Of a stretch of 64,000 nucleotides of DNA, positions 36,521 through 46,037 are shown in pieces. The notes beneath the pieces are model-generated. The model did no database searches and had not been told where the DNA came from. It saw only the letters and a program-made list of their open reading frames with translations. Positions within the stretch are counted from its first letter, which is position 1, and every line of letters begins with the position of its first letter. This DNA is from Poriferisodalis sp965204195 (GTDB lineage Bacteria; Actinomycetota; Acidimicrobiia; Acidimicrobiales; Poriferisodalaceae), in NCBI RefSeq assembly GCF_965204195.1, contig NZ_OZ241975.1, positions 372,001 through 436,000 of the forward strand, written 5' to 3'. Made by a program: the position numbers and the translations under genes.

Positions 36521-38863
36521 TCAGCGGGGCTGCCATTCGCCCCAGGTGACGTCGGTGATCAGGCGGCGCGTCCAGAGCGGTTCGCTGGTGGCCACCACCC
36601 AGGCATCGGACCCGCGCCGGCGGTTGATGAACCAGTCCAGCAGCAACTCCGTCGGACCCGAGACGTACCCGAGGTACTCGCCGCCCGGCGACCATCTCGC
36701 TCCCAGCGTGATATCTGTCAGCTCGTAGACGAGCGTGACATCGGCGTCGGGCGATCCCACCGTGTGGATCCGCAGCGCTCGACGGTCGATCTCGCTGTCG
36801 CCGTTGGGGTTGTAGTGAGCGACGTAAGCCAGACGGCCGTCAATAGGCGACCATGCAAGCACGTTGCCCATCTCGGCGAGCAGTGTCGGACCGCCGATCC
36901 CGTTGGTTCGCATCACTACGGGCCGGGTTCCGGTGGGTTCGCCTTCGGCGTCTCGCAGCACCTCGGAGTAGGCGAGGTGCTCGCCGTCGTGCGACCACAG
37001 CACGTGGCCGAAGACCGTGGGACGCGCCTCACCCAACTCGCGCCGGTCGCTGCCGTCGTGGCGCACCACCCAGGCGTGCTCCCGCAGCGGGACCCCCTTG
37101 CCTGCGGTGCCGACCGTGAGGCCGAATGCCAGGTGGGAGCCGTTGGGCGACCAGCCCATGAGCCGCCCGCCGTCCACTGCGCCGAGCGGTGAGGCCTCTC
37201 CGGCGGCCGATTCCACCTTGAGGCGTGTCGAGCAGTCCGACGGATCGAGCGATTCGTAGGCGAGATGACGGCCGTCAGCAGACCACAGATGCACGAATCG
37301 CCACTGGATGCGATCGATCGGACCCACCTCGCGAGGTGCGGCGCCGCCGGTGCCCGACACCCACAGGATCTGGCTGTCATCGCGCCCGTTGCCGTCGCAG
37401 TCGTTCGGCGACCCATACGCGAAGCGGGAGCCATCGGGCGACCAGCCCAGGAACGTGACGTCGTCGCCGAGCGTGATCGTCGGCGCCGACGCATCGGTCG
37501 ACCAGATGCGGGCAACCGATGTGGTGTCGCCGGTCTCGCCTTCGGCGACCAGCTCGACATAGGCAAAGTGCTTGCCGTCGGGCGACCATGACGACAGGGG
37601 CAAGTCGGCATAGAGGAACGTGCGGTAATCGACAACGCCAATTCGCCGGAGACCGCGCCCGTCCGCGGTGGCAATGTGCGCTGTCGTGCGATTGCGGGCA
37701 CCGAATGCGGAGGGTCCGGCGAAGCTGAAGGTGACGACATGGCTGCCGTCGGGTGACCAGGCCGGGTACTGGCCCGGCTCGAACAGGACGCTCTCGTCGC
37801 CGGCGAGCTCGGAGACTCGCAGCCGCCCGTCGAGGCCGGTCCAGCTCAATTGGCCGCTGTGGGGGTTCCACGCCCAGCCTCGGTGTTCTGTCGAGTGCAG
37901 CTGGCGCCCCGAGCCGTCAGCGCGAACCGTCCAGAGTCGGTGTCCGCGCCCTGAGCCCAGGGGGCCGCGCGCCGAACTCGCCGCCAGGACCGGTGCTTGC
38001 TCGCCGGTCACCGTCGTGCGCCGGTGCGTGCCCTCGACGATGGACGTGAAGATCTCGCGGGCCCGCTGGACCGATGGCGATGCCTCGGGCGTGAAGAAGC
38101 GAGGCTCGCCGGCCGCAGCGATGCGCTCGATCTCGACGACCAGATCGTTCGCGTCGAGCGCTGCAGCCAGCGCCATCTCGGTGGCTGCGCCGATCTCGTC
38201 GGGACGGCCCACCACGACGACGCGCGCCGGCCGGTAGTCGGCAAGAAGCGACGCTGTCTCGGCGGGGAGACCCTCGGTGATGGTGCGAGGCGTGATGTAC
38301 GCAACAGCGGCATCGCCCGTGACGCCCGCTGCATCAGCAGCCGTGCGCACGTCGCTGCCGTTCCAGCCGTTCGCAACGAACAGCGTGACGGTGCCCGGGC
38401 CCGCGACCTCGGGCGATTCGAGGGCGGCGCGCGCCGCCAGCGCGGCGGTCTCGATTCGCGTGGCGCCGTCAAGGCGCTCGACGACCGTCCAGCGATATGC
38501 AGCACGTGCCGCTTCCGTCAGCTCGTCCATCGCCGCCGCCGGTATCGCCGTCTCGCCGCCCACCACGATCACACGGTCGGGTGCGAACTCGGCGATGAGC
38601 GCGGCGGTGTCCGGCGACAGGCCGCTCGGATCGACGCACACTTTCGCTGCGTTGCGAGCGTGGGCCGCCAGCGCCTCGGCGACCGCGTTATCGGCCGGAA
38701 CTGGGCAGCTCGCCACGACCAGCGTCAGATTCGGCCCGCTGCGCACGAAGTTCGACGGCTGCTGTGCAGCAGCCGGGAGCGCAGGCACGGCGATTGCCAG
38801 CGCCGCAAGCAGCGCCACCGCCGCCTTGGCGGTTCTGGAGCGGGGCCGGTTATGGCGCGTCAC
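36521..38863 (-). CDS. Secreted wall-binding-repeat/PD40 propeller protein (paralogue 2)
   Basis: A 780-aa protein with the same layout as its downstream neighbour: signal peptide (RTAKAAVALLAALAIAVPAL, cut after AAAQ), PF04122-like part (VIVVGGETAIPAAAMDELTE) and a propeller with LSSWSPDGKHFAYVELVAEG, FLGWSPDGSRFAYGS and MGWSPNGSHLAFG. It also ends ITDVTWGEWQPR, without the acidic tail of paralogue 1. The pair is a clear tandem duplication that has since diverged. It lies 61 bp after sdhB on the same strand, so read-through from the sdh operon is possible. Confidence 0.75.
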   Translation of the reverse strand: MTRHNRPRSRTAKAAVALLAALAIAVPALPAAAQQPSNFVRSGPNLTLVVASCPVPADNAVAEALAAHARNAAKVCVDPSGLSPDTAALIAEFAPDRVIVVGGETAIPAAAMDELTEAARAAYRWTVVERLDGATRIETAALAARAALESPEVAGPGTVTLFVANGWNGSDVRTAADAAGVTGDAAVAYITPRTITEGLPAETASLLADYRPARVVVVGRPDEIGAATEMALAAALDANDLVVEIERIAAAGEPRFFTPEASPSVQRAREIFTSIVEGTHRRTTVTGEQAPVLAASSARGPLGSGRGHRLWTVRADGSGRQLHSTEHRGWAWNPHSGQLSWTGLDGRLRVSELAGDESVLFEPGQYPAWSPDGSHVVTFSFAGPSAFGARNRTTAHIATADGRGLRRIGVVDYRTFLYADLPLSSWSPDGKHFAYVELVAEGETGDTTSVARIWSTDASAPTITLGDDVTFLGWSPDGSRFAYGSPNDCDGNGRDDSQILWVSGTGGAAPREVGPIDRIQWRFVHLWSADGRHLAYESLDPSDCSTRLKVESAAGEASPLGAVDGGRLMGWSPNGSHLAFGLTVGTAGKGVPLREHAWVVRHDGSDRRELGEARPTVFGHVLWSHDGEHLAYSEVLRDAEGEPTGTRPVVMRTNGIGGPTLLAEMGNVLAWSPIDGRLAYVAHYNPNGDSEIDRRALRIHTVGSPDADVTLVYELTDITLGARWSPGGEYLGYVSGPTELLLDWFINRRRGSDAWVVATSEPLWTRRLITDVTWGEWQPR

Positions 38864-38924
38864 GGGCGAAGTCTCTCCACGAACGCGGCACGATAGTCAC
38901 GCGTACGATCAGCGCCTGACCGGC

Positions 38925-39739
38925 TCAGCTCTGGCCAGCAAGCTTGCGGTTCTTGATCTTGGCCTTGACGTAGTCGCGGTTCATGAACGCGATGAAGTCG
39001 AGGCTGATCTCCTTGGGGCAGGCCTCGGTGCACTCGCCGTGATTGGTGCACGAGCCGAAGTACTGCTCCATCGTCTCCACCATCGCCTCGGTGCGTTCCC
39101 AGCGCTGGGGCTGGCCCTGGGGGATCAGGTTGAGATGCGCCAGCTTCGCCGAGGTGAACAGCTGCGCTGCCGAATTCGGGCAGGCCGCCACGCACGCCCC
39201 GCAGCCGATGCACGCCGCTGCGTCCATCGAGGTGTCCGCGGCTTCCTTCGGCACCGGCGTCTGGTTGGCGTCGCCGACCGCCCCGGTGTTGACCGAGATG
39301 TAGCCGCCGGCCTCGATGATGCGATCGAACGAGCTGCGGTCCACCACCAGGTCGCGCACCACCGGGAATGCCTTCGCCCGGAACGGCTCCACCGTGATGA
39401 CGTCGCCGTCGGTGAACTTCCGCATGTGCAGCTGGCAGGTGGTGGTGGCCAGCTCGTGCCCGTGCGCCCGGCCATTGATCATCAGGCTGCACATGCCGCA
39501 GATGCCCTCGCGGCAGTCGTGGTCGAACTCGATCGGGATGCCGCCCTCGTCGATCAGCCGCTCGTTGATGATGTCGAGCAGCTCCAGGAACGACATGTCC
39601 TCGCTGATATCCGGGGCGTCGAAGGTGTGGAACCGTCCCGGCGCATCGGGTCCGTCCTGGCGCCAGATGCGCAGCGTGAGGCTCAAGGTGCCACCGTGCG
39701 CCGGCTGGCTGGCCTGGCCGTTCTGGCCGTTGGTCCCGC

Positions 39740-39743
<4 letters not shown>
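38925..39743 (-). CDS. sdhB: Succinate dehydrogenase iron-sulfur subunit
   Basis: A 272-aa subunit that carries electrons from FAD to the quinone. The [2Fe-2S] site is DCREGICGMCS plus a later Cys, and the [4Fe-4S]/[3Fe-4S] sites are CIGCGACVAACP and CTNHGECTEACP. GTG 39743 overlaps the sdhA stop (GTGA), fixing the start and giving tight coupling. Last gene of the sdhCAB operon. The 61-bp gap after it holds no clear terminator. Confidence 0.95.
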
Positions 39744-41695
<1,952 letters not shown>

Positions 41696-41696
41696 G

Positions 41697-41768
41697 TCAG
41701 TGCGCCTCCGCAGCTTCGCTGTGCTGGTTGTGGCCTGCGCTGCTTCGCGCGGGGGCATTCATCGCCAT
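41697..41768 (-). CDS. 23-aa micro-ORF made by a 73-bp duplication between sdhC and sdhA
   Basis: The 29 bp at 41691-41719 recur at 41764-41792. Each copy holds the end of a reading frame (Glu-Ala-Ala-Glu-Ala-His-stop) and, one base later, an ATG. Because of the duplication, sdhC now ends at copy 2, a new ATG opens a 23-codon frame starting MAMNAPARSSAGHNQH, and this ends in the same EAAEAH at copy 1 just before the sdhA ATG. Stop and start are spaced alike (TGACATG) at both junctions, so ribosomes could pass sdhC, micro-ORF, sdhA by reinitiation. Whether the peptide is stable is unknown. Confidence 0.5.
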   Translation of the reverse strand: MAMNAPARSSAGHNQHSEAAEAH

Positions 41769-41769
41769 G

Positions 41770-42609
41770 TCAGTGCGCCTCCGCAGCTTCGCCCAGACAC
41801 TCCAGGCCGGTGGTGTCGTTGACCGGGCAGTCCCGGTTGTCCTCATCGACCAGGCGGGCCTGCACCAGCACCGGGAACGACAGATTGCCCACCAGCACCA
41901 CGCCGGCCAGCACCGTGGCCAGGTTGCGGCGCAGGCCGTTGTAGCGCGGATTGTTCACGCCGAGGCTCTGGAACATGCTCCAGGTGCCGTGAAAGATGTG
42001 GATGGCCAGCGCAACGTTGGCCACGACATAGATGATCGCCACCGGGATCGACGACAGCGACTCCACCACGTTGTGGTACGGATCGCCCCGCACATAGTCG
42101 TCGCCCAGCCACCAGCCCCACGTCAGGTCGGCCAGGTGGAACAGCACGTACAGGCCCACGATGGGACCCGTCCAGCGCATGGTGCGCGAGGCATAGTTGG
42201 CAGCGATGTAGTCGCGCTTGGATGCGTACTTCTTGGCGCCGCCCACGAAGCCCGCCCGCTCCGACGCCAGCCGGCTGCGCTCCTTCAGCGTGTACGCCGA
42301 GTGCAGGTGCACCACGAACATCGCCAGCAGCCCGACCCGCATGATCCACAGCAGCAGCGTGCGGGGCAGCAATCCGCCGCCGAGGTCGCGCAGCGTCTCG
42401 GCGTACTCGTACATCCGCGAGGGACCCTCGTAGAGGTGCAGGTTGCCGACCATGTGGACGATGACGAAGCCCAGCAGCCCGATGCCGGTCCATGCCATGA
42501 CCCACTTGCGGCCGATGGCTGACTGGTAGATGTTCAGTGGGAATGGCAGCGGACGCTTGGACTTGAACACAGGTGCAGACCCGGCGGCCTGCGTGGCAGT
42601 CGGCGCCAT
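41770..42609 (-). CDS. sdhC: Succinate dehydrogenase cytochrome b subunit
   Basis: A 279-aa membrane anchor of the b558 type with five predicted helices. Conserved His residues for two haems are seen in FVIVHMVGNLHLY, FVVHLHSAYTLK, VLFHLADLTWGW and ALAIHIFHGTWSM. It passes electrons from SdhB to menaquinone. ATG 42609 has a perfect AGGAGG five bases upstream. First gene of sdhCAB. The C-terminal tail GEAAEAH is the duplicated segment described at the sdhC/sdhA junction. Confidence 0.92.
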   Translation of the reverse strand: MAPTATQAAGSAPVFKSKRPLPFPLNIYQSAIGRKWVMAWTGIGLLGFVIVHMVGNLHLYEGPSRMYEYAETLRDLGGGLLPRTLLLWIMRVGLLAMFVVHLHSAYTLKERSRLASERAGFVGGAKKYASKRDYIAANYASRTMRWTGPIVGLYVLFHLADLTWGWWLGDDYVRGDPYHNVVESLSSIPVAIIYVVANVALAIHIFHGTWSMFQSLGVNNPRYNGLRRNLATVLAGVVLVGNLSFPVLVQARLVDEDNRDCPVNDTTGLECLGEAAEAH

Positions 42610-42730
42610 GTGTTCCTCCTGGGGGCGGCGGTTGGCGCGGCTCAGTCGGGGGCCGAGCACGCCAGGGTCGTACGGTACTTGCAGATTCCTTGCGAGCGCC
42701 GAGGCTTCGCTTCGCTACGCCGTCGCTCGC

Positions 42731-42787
42731 CCGACAAGATTCGGGTTTTGTCGGCTCAGCTCACGCGTCCGTTCGCCTCACGGACGC
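42731..42787 (-). terminator. Two tandem hairpins between the GH2 remnant and sdhC
   Basis: CCGACAA-N10-TTGTCGG (42731-42754) and GCGTCCG-N9-CGGACGC (42765-42787) are perfect 7-bp inverted repeats. They lie just after the end of the GH2 remnant and before sdhC on the minus strand. No T-run follows, so termination is only likely if factor-assisted. Confidence 0.4.
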
Positions 42788-44085
42788 TGCCCGAGTGCCG
42801 CCTTCGGGCGGATCTGGGTTTGGGGGCGGGTGGGGTCGGCGACTTGCATGGCTGTGCGCGCGGTGCGGTCTGCCCATGAGCTGAGCCGCGGTGTTCGGCG
42901 TCGGTTGCCGGGTGGGTGCACTGGTTGCCAGGTGGCGACGCTGGGGTGGTGGCCTGCGTGATCGGCTGCGGCGCTGGCGGCTTGGGCAGCGAGCGCGCGC
43001 AGGCCGCGTTGGGCGCCGGCGAACACGCTGGGATCGAGCGTGACCTGCTGGCACAGCAGCCGGCCGTCGGTGTTCGCTGACTCGTAGAAGCTGGGATGGC
43101 TCAGTTCGTGCTCGACGATGCGCAGGGCGTCGAGCCCGTCCCGGTGGGGTTCGCCGTTCACTGCCAGCTTGCCGCGGCCGATTGACACGGTACGGATGCC
43201 CGTCGGGAGTCTCACGGCATGGCTGGAGCGCCCGTCGACTGCGACGTCGATGTCGATGCAGTACTGCGCTTGGTCGCCCATGCCGGCGGGCCACCACAGC
43301 GACGGTCGCTCGATCGCAACCAGCCACTCCAGATCGTTTCTGCCGCGGGCCAGGACGGGTTCGGACACCGACAGGCCGTCGCCGAGGACTGCGACTTGAC
43401 GCGTCGGGTCCTTGGACCACCCGGCATCGGGGTCGGCGGTGGGCAGCACGGTGGTCGTCACCTCTGCGCGGTGTGTGCCGCTGCTGTCCACGGTCGCCGC
43501 GACGCGCAGCACCGCCCGGTCGGGGCTCGCCTCGATGACCAGCGCACGCACACGTTGGATGCGCGCTGGTCCGGTTCGCTGGATCTGCACCTGCGCGTTC
43601 TCGGGCTGGGGCACGCGGGCGGTGCCGTGCGCAGCTTCGACTGCTGCCAGGTGCTCGCGACCGCGGCGGAGCAGATGGTCCACCTCGAAGGCGTGCTGCG
43701 CATGACGTCCCCGCAGATCCCCTAGGTACGTGCCGTCGAACCACAGGTGACCGAGTTCGCACAACCCGCTCGCAACGAGCCACCAGCGAGCGTCCCGGTG
43801 AGTGTCCCGGTGAGTGTCCCAGTGAGTGTCATCGTGTTCAGCACTGTCCAGCTCAGCCGCCAGATCCGCCGGCAGCTCGAAGTGCCGCCGGTACAAGACG
43901 GCGTTCTCGTCGGCGAGGCCAGGGTCCAGCCACCACCGGCCGGGAGTCGAGGTTGCCTGCCAGCCCGACTCGTCGAGCCCACGGTCGGCCACCGTTCTCC
44001 ACTCGCCGGCCCCTGCCGCCCGCACCAGCCAGTCGCCCGCCAGCGACCGGGCGTCTCCGCCCTCGGAGGTCAAGGTGAAAATCAC
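42778..44085 (-). pseudogene. Decayed glycoside hydrolase family 2 (beta-mannosidase-like) gene
   Basis: A 435-codon frame from GTG 44085. The first 130 residues match the GH2 sugar-binding domain (SLAGDWLVRAAGAGEWRTVA, FELPADLAAEL, GHLWFDGTYLGDLRGRHAQH); a beta-sandwich follows (WWPAGMGDQAQYCIDI, KLAVNGEPHRDG). From about residue 325 only fragments of the TIM-barrel remain: HPSFYESANTDGRLLCQQV and GHHPSVATW, the point where intact enzymes read on to the catalytic Asn-Glu. Instead the frame ends in a Pro/Arg-rich, foreign-looking tail. The catalytic acid/base and the nucleophile are missing, and a tandem 12-bp repeat interrupts the N-domain. It is most likely a degraded gene, though a catalytically dead lectin-like form is possible. 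Confidence 0.55.
43788..43835 (+). repeat. 12-bp tandem repeat, four copies
   Basis: Four units of GAG(C/T)GTCCCGGT-type sequence (43788-43799, 43800-43811, 43812-43823, 43824-43835), the last two with one to three changes. On the minus strand they encode a His-(W/R)-Asp-Thr run in the GH2 remnant. The repeat keeps frame. Confidence 0.85.
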
Positions 44086-44133
44086 TGAAAGATATTGAAA
44101 GGGACAAAAAAGAGAAATGCGAATATCATGCGA

Positions 44134-44163
44134 GACCCCCGCCCAGCTAGCCGAGCGGGGGTC
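44134..44163. terminator. Strong GC hairpin upstream of the tRNA-like sequences
   Basis: GACCCCCGC-N12-GCGGGGGTC is a perfect 9-bp stem, extended by one A-T pair. It resembles intrinsic terminators after stable-RNA genes, but neither side has an adjacent T-run; a T6 run appears about 25 nt further on the minus strand. The 342-bp gap 44086-44427 holds this hairpin and the two tRNA-like sequences and nothing else I recognise. Confidence 0.45.
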
Positions 44164-44195
44164 TTCGAGGAGCGGAGCTGTACGGCTTCGTTCCA

Positions 44196-44266
44196 GGGGG
44201 CAGCCGGGTGGCCGGGAGGGGCTGTAAATCCATTCCCGAGGGGTTCGATTCCCCTTGCCTCCACCA
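44196..44266 (+). other. tRNA-like sequence with Tyr-type anticodon loop, short D-arm, CCA end
   Basis: GGGGGCA (44196-44202) pairs with TGCCTCC (44256-44262) as a 7-bp acceptor with one G-T wobble, followed by A and encoded CCA. The T-arm AGGGG-TTCGATT-CCCCT is perfect. CTGTAAA forms a Tyr (GTA) anticodon loop with an imperfect stem. The D region is only 14 nt (CCGG-GTGG-CCGG hairpin) and the long variable arm of bacterial tRNA-Tyr is absent; total 71 nt. It is therefore a shortened or decayed tRNA, a tRNA-like relic, or an attachment-site remnant, not a normal tRNA gene. Confidence 0.4.
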
Positions 44267-44288
44267 GTCACGCTATGCGGGACAAATC

Positions 44289-44353
44289 GGAGGCGCAACC
44301 GGGACGGACTCCAAAACTACTCCCGAGGGGTACGAGCCCCCGCGCCTCCGCCG
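44289..44353 (+). other. Second, more decayed tRNA-like copy
   Basis: GGAGGCG (44289-44295) pairs perfectly with CGCCTCC (44343-44349), followed by G and CCG rather than CCA. The T-arm region AGGGG-TACGAGC-CCCCG keeps four pairs but has lost the TTC loop. From TCCCGAGGGG onward it parallels the first copy at a distance of 87 bp, including the downstream GTCACGCTA(T/C)GCG. It is clearly a diverged duplicate of the 3' half of the first element. Confidence 0.4.
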
Positions 44354-44427
44354 GTCACGCTACGCGCAGGGAACTTGCGGTGCAACACACCTGCGCGGAA
44401 TCGAAGCGGGCGGGTAGGTTGCCCGCC

Positions 44428-45867
44428 ATGACCCAACCCACCACGCTCGGCGAACTGCGCAAGATCGGCTGGGTCTCCCGGCCGGTCAAAGAGGAGATGC
44501 GTGCGAATGCCGCGAAGGCCATCGCCGCATCCGAGCCGCTGTTCGAAGGAGTGCTGGGCTACGAGAACACCGTGCTGCCCCAGCTCGAGAACGCCATGCT
44601 GGCCGGCCACGACGTGGTGTTCCTGGGAGAGCGGGGCCAGGCCAAGACCCGCATGATCCGCTCGCTGGTGAACCTGCTCGACGAGTGGATGCCCTACATC
44701 GAGGGCTCGGAGATCTTCGACGACCCATACAACCCGGTGTCCCGCCATGCCCTCGATCTGGTTGTCGAGCACGGCGATGACACGCCGATCGCCTGGGCGC
44801 ATCGCAGCATTCGCTACGGCGAGAAGCTGGCCACGCCCGACACGTCAATTGCCGACCTTATCGGCGAGGTCGACCCGATCAAGGTGGCGGAGGGCAGGTA
44901 CCTGTCCGACGAGCTGACGCTGCACTACGGCTTGGTACCGCGCACCAACCGCGGCATCTTCGCCATCAACGAGCTGCCCGACCTGGCCGAGCGCATCCAG
45001 GTGGGCCTGCTGAACGTTCTCGAAGAGCGCGACGTCCAGATCCGTGGCTACAAGATCCGCCTACCGCTCGACGTGCTGCTGGTGGCCACCGCCAACCCCG
45101 AGGACTACACCAACCGGGGCCGCATCATCACACCGCTGAAGGACCGCTTCGGCGCCCAGATCCGCACCCATTACCCGCTCGATGTCGACACCGAGATGGA
45201 TATCGCGTCGGCGGAGGCCCGCCCGCTGGACCTGACCGAGATGGGCGAAGGCGTGGTGGTCACGTTGCCCGACTTCATGGCCGAGATCGTGGCGACCTTC
45301 AGCCATGTGGCCCGTGCCAGCAGCCAGGTCAACCAGCGCTCGGGTGTGTCGGTGCGCATGACCGTCACCAACACCGAGACGCTCGCAGCCAACGCCACCC
45401 GCCGGGCGCTGCAACGCGGCGAGCGGCACGTGGTGCCCCGGGTCAGCGACCTGGAATCGCTCATGAGTTCCACCTCCGGCAAGATCGAGATCGAGTCGAT
45501 GGAGGAGGGGCGCGACGGCAAGATCGTGGAGACCATGCTCAAGGCGGCCGTGCTGGAAGTGTTCAAGAACCGCTTCTCGCCCGACGAGCTGAGCGATGTG
45601 GTCGCCAGCTTCGGCGAGGGCAAGGTGGTGCACACCGGCGACGACCTCGGCTCGGAGGCGTACATGGAGCTGCTCGCCGGCAACCAAGCGCTGGCAGTTG
45701 CCGCGGAGTCGCTGGTCGCCGCCGCAGCCGATGCGCAGTCGGACGAAGGCGCAGCGCCCGCAGTGCTGGCTTCGGCCGTCGAGCTGGTGCTCGAGGGCCT
45801 GCACCTGTCGAAGCGGCTCAACAAGGAGCACGTCGGCGCCCGGGCCACCTACCGCTCCCGCGGCTGA
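44428..45867 (+). CDS. MoxR-type AAA+ ATPase (magnesium-chelatase subunit I-like)
   Basis: A 479-aa AAA+ protein. Walker A GERGQAKT is at residues 67-74, the Walker B/sensor regions are GIFAINELPDLAERIQVGLL and LPLDVLLVATANPEDYTNRG, followed by LKDRFGAQI (arginine finger) and a helical lid. The C-terminal 120 residues carry no other domain. MoxR ATPases work with VWA proteins to assemble or activate metal enzymes or complexes. The VWA gene follows, separated only by a small overlapping ORF, so the two form the expected pair. ATG 44428 is chosen as upstream codons cross the tRNA-like element. The substrate complex is unknown. Confidence 0.88.
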   Translation: MTQPTTLGELRKIGWVSRPVKEEMRANAAKAIAASEPLFEGVLGYENTVLPQLENAMLAGHDVVFLGERGQAKTRMIRSLVNLLDEWMPYIEGSEIFDDPYNPVSRHALDLVVEHGDDTPIAWAHRSIRYGEKLATPDTSIADLIGEVDPIKVAEGRYLSDELTLHYGLVPRTNRGIFAINELPDLAERIQVGLLNVLEERDVQIRGYKIRLPLDVLLVATANPEDYTNRGRIITPLKDRFGAQIRTHYPLDVDTEMDIASAEARPLDLTEMGEGVVVTLPDFMAEIVATFSHVARASSQVNQRSGVSVRMTVTNTETLAANATRRALQRGERHVVPRVSDLESLMSSTSGKIEIESMEEGRDGKIVETMLKAAVLEVFKNRFSPDELSDVVASFGEGKVVHTGDDLGSEAYMELLAGNQALAVAAESLVAAAADAQSDEGAAPAVLASAVELVLEGLHLSKRLNKEHVGARATYRSRG

Positions 45868-45905
45868 GTCCGCCGCCGCACCCGCCGTCGTGAGAGAGTG
45901 AGTTC

Positions 45906-46037
45906 ATGCAGGTGAGTTCGGTGTTCCCGAAAAGGGTGGCTGCACTCGCGCCCGACGGAGCGAGCACCGTCATGCAGGGAAGTTCTGCATTCCCGAGATG
46001 GGTGGCTGCACTCGCGCCGGACGGCGGCCAGCGATGA
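45906..46037 (+). CDS. 43-aa microprotein ORF of two tandem 22-residue units, overlapping the VWA gene
   Basis: ATG 45906 opens a frame of 43 codons whose TGA overlaps the ATG of the VWA gene (ATGA), a layout typical of translational coupling. The protein is a duplication: MQVSSVFPKRVAALAPDG then, after ASTV, MQGSSAFPRWVAALAPDG. The DNA units (45904-45959 and 45970-46025) are 66 bp apart and about 84% identical. A GAGAG stretch lies upstream of the first ATG. Either unit's ATG could act as a start. It may be a real leader peptide that couples MoxR and VWA synthesis or a non-coding repeat that happens to be open; codon-level conservation of VAALAPDG favours coding. Confidence 0.45.
   Translation: MQVSSVFPKRVAALAPDGASTVMQGSSAFPRWVAALAPDGGQR

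Noticed and set aside
44086..44427. A tmRNA (ssrA) gene ending at the CCA near 44266
   Set aside because: The T-arm and CCA end invite it, but no tag reading frame, no GGAC before the T-stem and no matching 5' tmRNA end at a proper distance are found.
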